NCBI GenBank assembly: GCA_934045075.1
Contig: OW203721.1
Span: 18,706,714-18,770,713, forward strand
Length of the DNA: 64,000 nucleotides
Direction: 5' to 3'
Origin: Yponomeuta sedellus
Taxonomy: Eukaryota; Arthropoda; Insecta; Lepidoptera; Yponomeutidae
The notes beneath the pieces are model-generated. The model worked only from the letters and a program-made list of their open reading frames with translations, searched no databases and was not told the origin of the DNA. This document shows positions 10,151 to 21,220 of the stretch, one piece after another. The position numbers and the translations under genes were made by a program. Each line of letters opens with the position of its first letter. Positions within the stretch are counted from its first letter, which is position 1.

Positions 10151-11190
10151 AATGCTTTTGAGATTTGCCACAGTAACGAAGTACAGTATTTGTGTTTTCT
10201 ATGTAGTTTGAACGTGATTTTAGATTAAAGCGGAGAAAATTATATGTTTATAAAAATATAGCACTGAATTTTATTAAAATATTAATACTAAACATAAAAA
10301 AAAATATTTTATTATATTTCAGGCCTTATGAAAACTATCTAGCTATATACGAGTATTACCAGTTCAGAAATCCATTTTGTAAATAGAACTTTATTCCGTA
10401 TCTGGGTTATACTTTTGAAAGTTTAAATTAAATACTAACCAAGAAAGTTTACTTCCTGTCTTACTCTTTATCGGATTTGCTTAAGTATAGGAAAACACAT
10501 TTTTTATGAAATTGGGTTATTTAAGATTACAACCTAACGGCTTTCGATTGCAAGAAGCAGTTATAATAATTTGATTGTTTGTTTTAATGTTTACAAGTTT
10601 TACAACGCTATTGTTTGTGGTTTATTGTTCAAAAGGTTTGTTGCCCGATAAAGTTTGTTGTAGTTAAAACGAGAAATCACAGTAATTATTTCTTAGAGTG
10701 GCATAATAATTTTACCACTTCACTTTTGATAACTTTTTAGTGGGCCCCAGTAAAACGTTTCAATTGAAAATATAAAAGGCTTTTATGGCATAATACAGCC
10801 TTTTTCGAGATTGGCCGGTGGTTTTGAGCCCGTGGATTGTAAAGCAATAAATTATTTATTATCTCTTGACGATTGCGCGTACCTTTTTTCGGTGCTCAGG
10901 CCGATCTGGCTGGAGTTTTTCGGGCGGTAACCTCACACGAGATCTGCAACGTCACCAGAGCGCACTCTTACAAGTCTACCACGGGCTGATCGTATGACGT
11001 TCACAGACAACTAAAATCGCAGAGGGAAAAAATATACATTACAACCCTCTCGCCGGCACTCGCCGGCGGGTGGGGGCGGATTCCCTGCGACCCCTCAGGC
11101 CCTCCTAGTACCGTTACTCCCCCGAATTCAACGCGGAGCAGCAAGCACCCGGTTACCATAAACGAGTTGAGTTTACGCCCGAATTTGCAA
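10151..11190. other. No gene; moderately GC-rich patch 10860-11170
   Basis: The first part is AT-rich. From about 10860 to 11170 the sequence is GC-richer (CTCGCCGGCACTCGCCGGCG near 11050) and may be an old repeat. No frame or domain is recognisable on either strand. Confidence 0.35.
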
Positions 11191-11193
11191 CCG

Positions 11194-11290
11194 TATAAAA
11201 TTATTATTATTATTAAATTCTTTATTGTACCTGTAAATATTGTACAATTGGCGGGCTTAATACTAAATAGTATTTTATTCTAGCCAACCA
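11194..11290 (-). repeat. SINE/LINE 3' tail, minus strand
   Basis: (ATT)n followed by AAATTCTTTATTGTACCTGT and ATTGTACAATTGGCGGGCTT, shared with 36583-36645. Read on the minus strand it ends AATAAAGAATTT(AAT)n, a polyadenylation-like signal plus triplet tail. Confidence 0.7.
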
Positions 11291-11625
11291 ACAGGTGACG
11301 TGGAGAAGATGGGGGTAGTCACAAACGGTGAGGTGATATTTTATTGTCAAATATATATTTTATGTACAATAATTATAAACATAAACATATACAAATATAA
11401 TAATTAAGCACATGTATAAAGATGAATAGATAGACTTTATAAACATATAAATAGACTTCATAATACTTATATTTTTACATACATAAATTATATACGAGTA
11501 AGCGTTTTGCTCGTGACCGAGTGCTGCTGTTCGTGTGTCCGGTCGCAGCACTTTTGTTTCCCTGTTTTCCCTACTTTTGTTACACATTTAACTAATGCTT
11601 TGACATTAAAACTAATTGATGGCAA

Positions 11626-11800
11626 TCATGACGACGACCTCTGTGGCGAAGCCGTAGCACGTTTGCCTACAATGCTAGAGGTCCCGGATTCGAATCCCGA
11701 CTGGACAAAAAAAAGCCCAGGTCTTGGAAGTTTACATTTTGTGATATCGTTGTTTCTGGTTCCTTCGACACGGGAATTCTAGTGTGGGGCCAGAAGCAAT
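11626..11800 (+). repeat. tRNA-headed SINE, plus strand
   Basis: A tRNA-like head at about 11631-11706 has ACGACCTCTGTGGCG at the A-box end and the B box GGATTCGAATCCCGA, then GACTGGACAAAAA and a body. The ACGACCTC(T/G)GTGGCG start is shared with the minus-strand SINE at 29060-29292. Confidence 0.65.
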
Positions 11801-11984
11801 GTTTGTGCTTGTATGTAAATGTTATGTTTTTAAACCACTAAGCTACGTATGACAAGTATATATGTGACAATAATAATGGGAATGTTAAGCAAATTGCAGA
11901 CATTTAAGTACAGTTAGGACCATCACAGATGTTTTTATGTCCTTTTTTCTTACGTAGCGTAGACACTACACACTACGTAGCCAC

Positions 11985-12145
11985 TACTGGGCACAGGCCT
12001 TGTCTCAAAGGGGGAATGGGCTTAATTAACACGCGTGCCTAGCGCGGATTGTAAATTTTAAGCGCTGTGGTATGTGAACACCTCAGACACTCAGGATTAC
12101 TCGCGATTACTCCTCCACAGTTAGTGAGTGGTATTGCTTTTATGT
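11985..12145 (-). repeat. Metulj/HaSE-type SINE, 5'-truncated
   Basis: On plus: CTGGGCACAGGCCTTGTCTC, ATGGGCTTAATTAACACGCG, a GCGGATTG block, GTGAACACCTCAGACACTC and TTAGTGAGTGGTATTGC. These are the tail and body blocks of the minus-strand SINE at 19568-19866. The head is missing. Confidence 0.75.
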
Positions 12146-12157
12146 TTGCTACTTTGG

Positions 12158-12415
12158 TATTTGCTATGCTGTGTGGTGTCGGCCTAGAGAATATCACCAA
12201 CCCAATTCTTCCCGCGGGTGTCGTAAAAGGCGACTAAGGGACACAAACCGGGGGGTGGGTAGCAGCGCCCCCTGCAGTACAATTCCACCAAACTGCGATC
12301 CCCAACCCGCATGCCCAGCGTGGGGATTATGGGCATTACCCCCTATGATAGCACAACGTGGCGCTCTTTAGGGGAGGGCTATCTCCAGCAGTGGACTAGT
12401 ATAGCCTGACGATGA
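12158..12415 (+). repeat. LINE 3' end fragment ('CCCGCGGGTGTCGTAAAAGG' family)
   Basis: GTGTGGTGTCGGCCTAGA, CTTCCCGCGGGTGTCGTAAA, GGCGACTAAGGGACACAAAC, GGGGATTATGGGCATTACCC, and the closing CAGCAGTGGACTAGTATAGC. Reverse-strand copies lie at 45885-46100 and, shorter, at 24166-24275. It is the 3' end of a lepidopteran non-LTR retrotransposon; I do not name the clade. Confidence 0.75.
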
Positions 12416-12451
12416 TTATTTTAATAAGATTAGATTACATTATAACTCTTT

Positions 12452-12832
12452 ATTGCATACCATAAAGCGCTCGTGGCCTAGTCGAACCGAGTGATTAGAA
12501 TCAATCCCTTGAGTTAAGCGACAACAGGCACCGTCAGGTGAAGGATGGGAGACCGTCCCGTGACTACCGCTAGTGGCATTTTTCCGAGCGCTTCCGCGTT
12601 CCGCAAGGCATGTTAAGCCATTGGTGCCGGCTGTCATGGAATGGCAGTCGTTGAGCCATGTCAGAGGCCTTATGGGCGGTCTGATAACTTCTGACAGTAA
12701 GGCCCGCCACTGGCTTACAATCCTCCACCAACCCGTTTTTTTCAGTGGTGGAGTTGGCCTAACCTTCCTGCAGGAAGATACCCGTGCCCCAACAGTGGGG
12801 ACATACAAGAGTTGATATCGATTGCATACCAT
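12452..12832 (+). repeat. Full-length 5S-rRNA-like SINE, 12 bp TSD
   Basis: Plus-strand copy with direct repeats ATTGCATACCAT at 12452-12463 and 12821-12832. The head holds TCGTGGCCTAGTCGAACCGA and a diverged 5S-like internal control region. Middle and tail blocks match 3770-4114. Some indels are visible, for example the tail has CTGCAGGAAGATACCC. The 130-codon minus-strand frame across it is incidental. Confidence 0.85.
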
Positions 12833-12884
12833 TCAAAAGAAAGTTCATAAAACTTTTGTCTAATTATTGTGATATTATTACTAC

Positions 12885-12985
12885 CACGACTTCTTAGGAA
12901 ACAAAGTTATTGGTACATATCGGGATTGGAATCAAGGGCCTCCTGAATGTGAGAACGGTGCATCAAGATTAAATGGTCGTGCAGT
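12885..12985 (-). repeat. SINE head fragment, minus strand
   Basis: TAGGAAACAAAGTTATTGGTA then CATATCGGGATTGGAATC is a decayed match to the head and upper body of the Metulj-type SINE (compare 3005-3060). Confidence 0.5.
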
Positions 12986-13383
12986 CGACAGCACCTCAAC
13001 CGTTCGGTAATTCGTGCAATATATCTAATCGACTACGCGTCTTCGAAACTAAAATTTAAATATTGATCTGCTGCGCGGTAGTACATACATATCATAAATT
13101 TCTAGCTGGCCCCCCTAACGTTAGTCTACGACCTATTCTAAGACCTACCAAAATATACACCGAAAGAAGACAAATCGGTGTAGCGGTTTCGGAGATGTTT
13201 GATAAGAAACACTTTGCCGCGAGGTTTTTATGTATTAGAATAAATTATAGAGTAGGACAAGAGGCAAGCAAGGACGCAACGTTATCTGCGACTAATACAA
13301 TTAGCGCGTTAACACGCGTTAATACACAGATTAATTGCAACAGAAGTACCTAACCACGCACACTGTACACAGTTCACACTGAC
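12986..13383. other. No gene seen
   Basis: A 96-codon plus-strand frame at 13063-13353 is open but has no recognised domain or splice context. Confidence 0.35.
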
Positions 13384-13613
13384 AATCTGAATTTATTATA
13401 TTATTTTTAATGCACTAACCCGTGCTAAGGACAATTTTAAAAAATACTTAGTACAGAGTAAATTGTAGAGGTTCGAAATTTCACTGATGCCGGTGAGTCG
13501 CCCATTAGCTCAGTTGGAAAGAGCGCTGGCACGGATAGCCAGAGGTCGTGGGTTCGAATCCCGGCATGGGTGAAATTTTTAGCCTCTAAAAAGGTTTTTA
13601 AAATCTAAATTCA
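13384..13613 (-). repeat. tRNA-cored SINE with 5' inversion, imperfect 12 bp TSD
   Basis: On plus: reverse-complement tail end (TTTTAATGCACTAACCCGTG, 13404 on), then a plus-sense leader remnant, tRNA-like core (about 13500-13572) and the start of a tail. Read from the A-rich end, this is a minus insertion whose 5' part (leader-core-tail start) is inverted. Flanks AATCTGAATTTA (13384-13395) and AATCTAAATTCA (13602-13613) match at 10 of 12 positions. Confidence 0.75.
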
Positions 13614-14185
13614 GCTCTACAGGGCTGTTATTTTAGATGGAGTTGGAAGAGGTAACTGCATCTAAAACCAGTCCATCTGCTAAGTAAGTTTTTAAAACTG
13701 TTTTGTTCCGGCTCCTGAAGATAAACAATTATGAGCCTCAAAATCAGACCACGGTTGTGTAAGCATAGAAGAATGAGGCAAAACGCTTTGCTTACTTATG
13801 CTGACCAGGGAGAGCAAACAAGTGGTGCAAAATTACAACAACTTTCTACGTAATAACTCGATGAAGTTACGATTACAACGATAGACAGAAGGCAGTTCTT
13901 CTGTCACGTTTGCATAGCGCCAGCAATTAGACAAAGTGCAGACACAACGCGTGCGCGATTAATGCGTCAATAAGGCAACTCCTCTTTGAAACATCGTTAG
14001 GATCTGTTGTTCTTAATTTTCTACGCGGTGCTAACTAATGAAATAAAAAGCATAACTCATCAGCTCTCAAAACACGGACACAAATGGATAAAGTCGAATT
14101 ATGATCCTGCTTCTGTAAACTCCACGTTTCTTAAATTCTAGAGTACAGGTGTTTACTTATGACTTATGTATTAGGTATGTATTTA
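13614..14185. other. No gene seen
   Basis: Non-coding; no motif recognised. Confidence 0.35.
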
Positions 14186-14186
14186 T

Positions 14187-14410
14187 TAAGGCGATTTAGG
14201 GTGCTAAATAACGCCACCGATGGAATGAAAATCGTAACTTGTTTTATAATACGTTTTTTTCTAAAAGTGAACATCAGAAATCTTAACAACTATGAAAACT
14301 ATTTTTAGAACCTATACTCGTAGTCCAGAACCTAGGATCAACAACCTACGGCTTTAATAGATTTCCGCTAAAACGGCCGTTTTCATTAAAACTACTTTAA
14401 AATCCCAGAT
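14187..14410 (+). mobile_element. MITE-like repeat, left end (family of 27955-28405)
   Basis: TTAAGGCGATTTAGGGTGCT, then AACGCCACCGATGGAATGAA and TCGTAACTTGTTTTATAATA, matching the starts of the copies at 27959 and 28161. The matching right end is not found, so it is truncated. Confidence 0.65.
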
Positions 14411-15735
14411 TATTGGACCCAGGTTCTCGTCAGTAGAATCTAAAAACAGCTACTATATTTATTAAGATTTATGAAGTTAACTTTTTTCAAAGACGTGTTA
14501 TAAATATAAAGAATAAGAATATAAGAATATTCTTATCTTATCTTAAATATGATTTTTTCCCATGAGTTAGCACTGCCTTAAAAGCGCGTTCAAAAATTAT
14601 GACATGCGGTAACAAAACCATGGGCTCGGCTAAATAGCGTTATCAATTATTTCGTAATATTTTACATAAACTTGTCAGTCACAGTGTCGCTTTAAGGTAA
14701 TAGGATTAAACTACACATTAAAACTGATTTTTTCTGAAAGGATTTGTATGCTGAAAGTATTCTAAATTACTACTTTTATACCGTGGTAACACATAGATTG
14801 TAGTAAGGATTCCACTATGCCCCGAACAACAGGAAGGTGTGGTTTCTTAGGCAGGGAAAATGTTACATCAATAAACAAATACCCCTCTCACGATCTGCCA
14901 ATTTGCAAAATTATTTTCTAATTAGTACTTCTAATGCCACATATATTTTAAAACTGTACATAATTCCAAGTTAGTAATGCTATTACGTATGTTTTTAAGT
15001 AATGCGGATCCGAATGGTGCCAAAGGCACTATGCCTACATTACCATGCCTATCACGTAGGTCTGTCTGTCTGCCCTCTTGTATGACCAATAAAGGCATTT
15101 ATCTCAATGACGCGTAATTTGAAGGTAGTTTCAATTTTCATAAAATATATTTTAATATGCTTTTTGTTAGATGTTCCAAATAATAAGAAATATTACTATA
15201 TTACCATAAAGAATGGTAAAGAAGAATCTAGATATAAATCGTATTTGTAATATCGATAATTTGAAAACAACCAGTCAGCTTAAGTATAGATATTTAAAGA
15301 TATAGTCAAAACTAAAACACATCACACAATGACAGACTTTTTAACATAGTCCATTCCCATCAGATTGATTTGGGAATATAAATGGCGGCGCTTTTATTCG
15401 CTTCCCGCTCACACATTATTTTCTTCCAAATTTGCAAGCACCGGGGTGGACAGCAAAATAATGTAGTAAGAAAGGCTTGCAAGCAGAAATCACAAATTTC
15501 GTTTTGTTTGCTTACAAAATAATTTTAGATCAGAAAACTATTCCATTCAGTTCAATTCAATTTCATTTCAACGTGAAGAATTTACACAAATTAGTACAAT
15601 GTAAACTGTAAGCCTCTGCCTTTGGGCCGTAGTGTAGTGGAGAAACGGGCAACGGAAAAAAACTCCACTCTGACCATCTTTTTAGAGTCATCTCAGTTGA
15701 TAAGATTCCATGATTGCAATTAATTATTTTAAATA
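14411..15735. other. No gene seen
   Basis: AT-rich. An AGAATATTCTTATCTTATCTTA LINE-tail-like stretch near 14518-14545 is the only repeat hint. Confidence 0.35.
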
Positions 15736-15736
15736 A

Positions 15737-16057
15737 GTTAAGCAACAACAGGCGCGGTCAGGTGCGGGATGGGCGACCGTCCCGTTACTACAGCTAGTGG
15801 CACTTTTTCGAGCGCTTCCGTGCTTCGCAAGGCACGTTAAGCCTTGGGTGCCGGCTGTCATGTAATAGCAGTCGTTAAGCCATGTCAGAGGCCTTATGGA
15901 CGGTTTGATAACTTCTGGCAGTAAGGCCCGTCACTGTCTTACAAACCTCCACCAACCCGGACTTGGCCCCCGTGGTGGAGTATGGCCTAACCTTCTTGCA
16001 ACGCAGGAAGAGACCCGTGCCCTCGCAGTGGGGGCATACAGGGTTGAAATCGAATCG
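15737..16057 (+). repeat. 5S-rRNA-like SINE, 5'-truncated inside the 5S part
   Basis: Starts at GTTAAGCAACAACAGGCGCG, the A-box/IE region of a 5S-type promoter, followed by GATGGGCGACCGTCCC (C box). It continues to the LINE-like tail ending GGGTTGAAATCGA. The start point inside the 5S region shows typical incomplete reverse transcription. Confidence 0.85.
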
Positions 16058-18055
16058 ATTTTAATCAAATGACCTTTAGCAAACCTGCAGATTAAGTTCT
16101 TGTCAGTTATAGAATGTACGATTTAGTAATTAATATGCAATCACGTCGTCTGTATAATCTTCTATTGCAAAATGCTGCATAATGCCTCTAAGCCAACCAA
16201 GTTAGTTTTTACACTCACGCAGAAAAAGTTATAGAAACAAGATGAAAACTCATTCCTTGTCTGGCAACCATCATTTATTCGTAAAACAAACAAAATATAT
16301 ATTTAAAAAGACGCCATTTTTTTGGTAAAACATTATAATAGGAGAAAGTATAAACTGAGGTTTTTGTAATTATGGTGTACAATAAAGAAAATTCATTCAA
16401 TCATAAACCATACACAATGTACATACATACTAACACAATATAGATGCCTTGTATCTGAAATAAAATAATAATAATAATAAAATTGTAGTACATTTATGTA
16501 TGCTTACTTTAGATAGCTGTATTTCGAGCAAGTAAAATTTAATACTAATTATTAGTGCTGAATTCTACGTTCCCAGGTGCTAGGTGATTAGAAAAAAAGA
16601 CAAGGTTTTTTGCTTATGCTGACGGTACGGCTGCCACTAGCCGCCACTGACTATCCCCATCCCATCTCAAAGTATTTGACATTATATGCCGGCTATGGAC
16701 ATGGACATGTAATGTCATCGTTGGTAAATATCAAATGCAAAGAAAGATGACTTAGGCTAAGGTTAGAGCAATTAGAACTGGAACAACAAAATAATAAGCA
16801 CTGGGAGTCCGTGACTGGGGATAAATTTTTGATATAAACTTGAAGTTCATAAACTTGAAGTACATAAACTTGAAGTAGATAACCATACACCTGGATTTAG
16901 GAGTTAAAACTGTCATCCACTACAGAGTTTTATTTGCCGTGATTTTTGGGCTACAACAGCACGTTTGGTATAGCCTAAACTCCCTGATTCTATAACTTCC
17001 TGGTAGATACTTACAAATCACATCTGTCAACAGTATACCTATCTCTTTCGATAATAGCCAAAGAGTATAACCACTACAATAATAGCCATCTCATAGTCGG
17101 TTCAAGGAATAATTACGTCACGTTTTCTTATTGTCTTCTACTGAAAGCTTTTGCCCGCCATAAAGAGTTAAACCATACTATACTATCTTAAAAATCCCTT
17201 GATGTAATGCAAATACACCCTGTGATGAAAGTCGTTAGTCATTTCAGAGCCCAACGGAATAAAACTGTCCCTGATTGTTTTTCGTAGTAGCGATGCAGAC
17301 CAAATCTGTCAATAGTATTCTCATACTTTCACAATCAATAAAATATCGGAATGTGCGAGCGAGATGGAATCAGCCTCAAAAACATACCACCAAAACAAAA
17401 CAATGGGCAGCGAGTTGTGTGAAACTCTATCCTGACTCATCGATGTTAGTTTTCTATTAGGTACCTATATTGAATAGTACTGTATTTTACGACCCACGAT
17501 AAGTAGCCTTCTCGCATGTCAACTGCGGATTGGCGATTTCAATTGCTGAGGTATGTGAAAACTTTCTCCCCATCACCTCCACTTCAGTTATTTCGTAATT
17601 ATTAGTATTAGTTCACATAACCCACCTATTGAATTTAATTCCACAGCACATTACCTCGTCATGTTACATTTCACCTAGGCAATTACATTTTAGTCTTTAC
17701 AAGAAAACAAATATAAACACGATTATCTAACTATCATAAAATTATTTTATGGAAAAGGTACCTATGTACCTATATTAATATGGTTTGCAAGAGGATGTCA
17801 CTCAAACTTCCTTTAATACAGAAAAGGCGCGAATGGGTCAATCATATCTTAAGTACTTACATGTGAGATTATCTTAATGAAATAGTTATTTTAATAACTG
17901 CACTGCTTATAAGAAAACCGGTGAAATAAATCATCTACTAAAATATGCGTTGACTTCAAATCCATTAGAAATTTACACCCACCTGTTGGTGTCAAGTGTC
18001 AACTCAAACAATACCAACCCACCCACTCATATTTACTCAAAGTAGGTAATTGTGT
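16058..18055. other. No gene; small SINE remnant near 17520
   Basis: Mostly unique-looking AT-rich sequence. 17515-17575 (CAACTGCGGATTGGCGATTT, GCTGAGGTATGTGAA) is a decayed minus-strand Metulj-type SINE body. No exon or ORF with a domain seen. Confidence 0.4.
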
Positions 18056-18059
18056 TTTT

Positions 18060-18560
18060 ACCTCTTCAATCCTTGACACAAGCTGGCAACGTCGCGCGCG
18101 CGGCGCGGTAAAGTCCTGTCAAACAGTTTTATAAACGCATTCAACTGTTTGAATTTGGAACGCGCTCGGTACTGCTCGGGCTCCGGCAGACATCCGAAGG
18201 GGCGAAGCGCCTCGCGACGTTGCCACGCCTCTCACAGCCACCAGCCAATCTGCTCGCTGCTTTTACGGAACATGAACTTACTCTACACCAGCCGTCAACT
18301 GTCGCCGTCTCTTTCTGCGTATTACTCCGCCAGAACCCAATCCGAAAGAGACGATTTGAGCCGCACTACTCTTTTTATTTTCGAACTTGAAAACCACTCC
18401 GTATGGCATGGTCGTATAAGTTTTCAGGCCATAATCCAATTTGATTCTTATTTCACCGCAGAGTTTGGTACAAAAGGTCTTTTGAGAAAATCGACCTCGA
18501 ACCAACTTCATTCATGGTATTTTCTGTTACTTTTTGTACGAATAAAGTCAAAAAGATAGA
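18060..18560. other. CpG-rich patch with a 136-codon open frame, nature unknown
   Basis: 18085-18240 is CpG-rich (GTCGCGCGCGCGGCGCGG). A plus-strand frame is open at 18149-18559, but its product has mixed, low-information composition and no domain that I recognise. It could be the 5' region of a host gene or an old repeat. Left as unassigned. Confidence 0.25.
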
Positions 18561-18814
18561 TAACGGGATAAGGGGATCAACATAGCAATTCAAATAAAAA
18601 GTGTATTCGTCGTCAAGCGATGGATGGGGAACATTTTTCCTCTCAATATTTGTAGTTATTCTAGCATTACGTATACGCTATTAGTCACTATTATATGGAG
18701 AATACCAGTAACCTGTTTCATAGAACTCAATTCATAGTTTATTAAGAGAATTCGATGTACATTGCAAGGTCGATATGCCCACTCAAGTCATAAGTATACT
18801 CTGCTCCGCAATGT

Positions 18815-18915
18815 AGATAGATAGTTAGATAGAGAACACTTTATTGCACATCCAGAAAAAGAATACAACCATGATTTCTTAAATCTAAGTAATGTAGATT
18901 TAAGAAATCATGGTT
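18815..18915 (-). repeat. LINE tail with a 20 bp-arm hairpin
   Basis: AGATAGATAGTTAGATAGAG then CACTTTATTGCACATCCAG is the reverse complement of the LINE tail at 54690-54765. Its continuation AACCATGATTTCTTAAATCT (18867-18886) meets its exact reverse complement at 18896-18915 with a 9 bp loop, so the tail region folds back. Confidence 0.75.
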
Positions 18916-19567
18916 GGCGGTTTCATCGCTAAGAGCGATCTCTTCCAGACAACCTTTGGATGGAGTGGATTGTATTAAGAATATAGTCGGAACGTGGTGC
19001 ATGTATTGATTAATTGAATCGAAATACATTGAGAACAAATAGCAAAAGAGTGCGAGAACATAATTACTTATAATTACCCACTATATAAAGTACATATATT
19101 TAAAAAATAATATACAATAGAGATACCTAAAAAAATAATATTGTGTACCTCATATGTACCTCAAATTGTTTTTTTTAACTCTGCTCAAGCATCATCTGCT
19201 GTCTAGTTAGCACTGAAAATAAAATGCAAGAGTCAACTGTATTACTTACACATGACATTTTATGAAATAATTCCACCGCACCGTTTATCAAAGTTAATTA
19301 GATTACAATGGGGCAAATGTTAAAACATTCAATTATTCACTTACAAACCACTTTGCAAGGAACGCAATAAAAAGGTTGTCGTTTTACCTGGTCCACAGTA
19401 CTCGCGTTCATAATAACATTCGAAACAAAACCCATGCTAAGGAAAGTGCCAATCTATCATAATTTTTTTAACAATTATCCACCTTTTCAAAGAAAACTCG
19501 CCTGTTTTTAACCTACCGCATTGTGGTTAATGCTCTAATGGTGAAAAGACTTGGTTATATTTTCTTT

Positions 19568-19866
19568 TTTTTGTAGCATATAAACGTTCCACTGCAAGGC
19601 ACAGGCCTTCTCTCAGAAAGAGAGATTATGGGCATAATTGCTACGCGTGCCCACCGCGGATTGGCAATTTCAAGAGCTGAGATTTCCGCACCGTCATCAC
19701 TCAGGTTTCCTCCCGATGTTATCCTTCACTGCGAGCGAGTGGTATTGTTTACTATAATTTCACAAATGTACATAACTTAGAAAACAATTTACTAGTACAT
19801 GCTGGGATTCGATACCACGACCTCCCGATTGAGAAGCCGGCATTCTACCGCTCTACTACCACCGCC
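19568..19866 (-). repeat. Metulj/HaSE-type tRNA SINE, full length
   Basis: Minus strand, 5' to 3': tRNA-like head with GGCGGTGGTAGTAGAGCGG and a B-box-like TATCGAATCCCAGC, then ATGTACTAGTAAATTG, TGTACATTTGTGAAATTATA, CACTCGCTCGCAGTG, GATTTCC-type blocks, GGCAATTTGAAATTGCC-like region, CACGCGTAGCAATTATGCCC, and the tail GAAGGCCTGTGCCTTGCAG ending in T/A-rich sequence. This is the best reference copy of the family in the window (~299 bp). Confidence 0.85.
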
Positions 19867-20622
19867 CCGTGCTTATATAAAGTATAAAATATTATAACTT
19901 CAACCAACTGCGAAAAATCAACGAATCCTATGGGTAATTATTTGGGGTTATCGATGGTTGGATGACCATTTCTTTCCTTTGTGGCATGTTCGAAACACCG
20001 ACTCTATATGAGAAATTGAACGCAAAATGCTAATAAATACTAACTGTAGATAATACTAATTAGAGTATAGTTATAAAACAACATTTTGTTTTAATTTAAA
20101 TTAATAAAATATAAAAGAGATATGTATATGGAGCAGCTGCGACCTCCCGCTTAGTAGAGGTCATGTTATCAAAACTTGCTCACTTTATTGATTGCCTTAA
20201 AAATGTTAAATTGTTCGTGCTTCTTGTAATGGTAATGAAAACGTATGTTTGGGTAATCTTGTCAGAAACAGGTTCATTTCTTTCCATCCAGGTTTGGTCT
20301 GGGTGTAAAAAAAAATTCTACGAAAGTCGAGAAATTGACAAAGGCGCTCATCATGAGGTATCTAAACATTTTTAGTGACTCTCTATAATACTTAAGGTGA
20401 GAACTTTACAATCAGTGCGAGTCGATTTTTAAAAAATAGCGCATGTTTTTCTTAGTTACTTATTTGTTATTAGTAATTTTCCTAAATAATTGGAATGTCC
20501 CCTTAAAAATGGTGAACTACTTAATATAAACTATGAACTGACCAACTTGCAATGGTCAGTTCGTAGTTTAGTAAACTATTTTCTTGGGCTATTTTTTTAT
20601 TTAATGTCTGTTATGTATGAAC
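19867..20622. other. No gene seen
   Basis: AT-rich. The open frame at 20163-20375 has no domain. Near 20515-20570 a short inverted repeat of AACTATGAACTGACCAA type is visible. Confidence 0.35.
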
Positions 20623-21220
20623 ATTATTTAAATTTAAAAACCTATTTAGAGGCAAAAAATTTCACCCATGCCGGGATTCGAACCCGCAAACTCTGGCTAT
20701 CCGTGCCAGCGCTCTACCAATTGAGCCAATGGGCGACTCACCGGCATCAGTGAAATTTCGAACCTCTTTACACTATTCTCTGTATTAATACTATTCTTGT
20801 ATTCTTTGTAATCCCGGCATGGGTGAAATTTTTAGCCTCTAAACAGGTTTTTAAATTTGTCCTTAGCACGGGTTAGTGCATTAAAAATAAAAATAGTATA
20901 GTCATGTGGGTACAGTGATATCGTTCCGATGTAAAACCTAACTGCAAAGTAGGTAGTCGGGGCTGTAGGTGATGCAATTTGCTTAAGCTAGATGTCGCTG
21001 CCTGTACGTAATACAGAGAATAGTGTAAAGAGGTTCGAAATTTCACTGATGCCGGTGAGTCGCCCATTGGCTCAATTGGTAGAGCGCTGGCACGGATAGC
21101 CAGAGGTTGCGGGTTCGAATCCCGGCATGGGTGAAATTTTTAGCCTCTAAATAGGTTTTTAAATTTGTCCTTAGCACGGGTTAGTGCATTAAAAATAAAA
21201 ATATTATAATTATTTAAATT
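20623..21220 (+). repeat. 574 bp compound tRNA-cored retroposon: inverted partial unit plus dimer, one 12 bp TSD
   Basis: Direct repeats ATTATTTAAATT lie at 20623-20634 and 21209-21220. Between them: an inverted segment (20635-20795) of tail start, tRNA-like core and leader; a short joint (TATTCTTGTATTCTTTG); then plus-sense core end and complete tail (20816-20899) ending in AAAAATAAAAATAGTATAG; then directly a complete leader starting TCATGTGGGTACAG (20902), core (21061-21133) and tail. A single target duplication around all of it means one insertion event. The core here has the regular TTGGTAGAGCGCTGG D-arm. Confidence 0.85.

Noticed and set aside
9781..10228. Long open frames of IHTY/MYVC repeats on both strands
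   Set aside because: They come from the (CATA)n array; a 4 bp period without stop codons opens several frames at once.
12440..12832. 130-codon minus-strand protein
   Set aside because: Fully inside a SINE; similar incidental frames occur at 3714-4061, 34442-34906 and 57226-57528.
18149..18559. 136-codon frame starting MNLERARYCSGSG
   Set aside because: No recognised domain, no splice sites that extend it, CpG-rich start only; listed as unassigned region.
21040..21062. Hammerhead core in the tRNA-cored SINE leader (GAAAT..CACTGATGCC)
   Set aside because: The order of the CTGATG and GAAA parts is wrong for a linear hammerhead and the CUGAUGA core is not complete. A circular permutation cannot be tested here.
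21061..21133. Genuine tRNA gene
   Set aside because: The cloverleaf is good but the anticodon loop ACGGATA lacks T33. The same sequence recurs in at least nine retroposed copies with TSDs and truncations.
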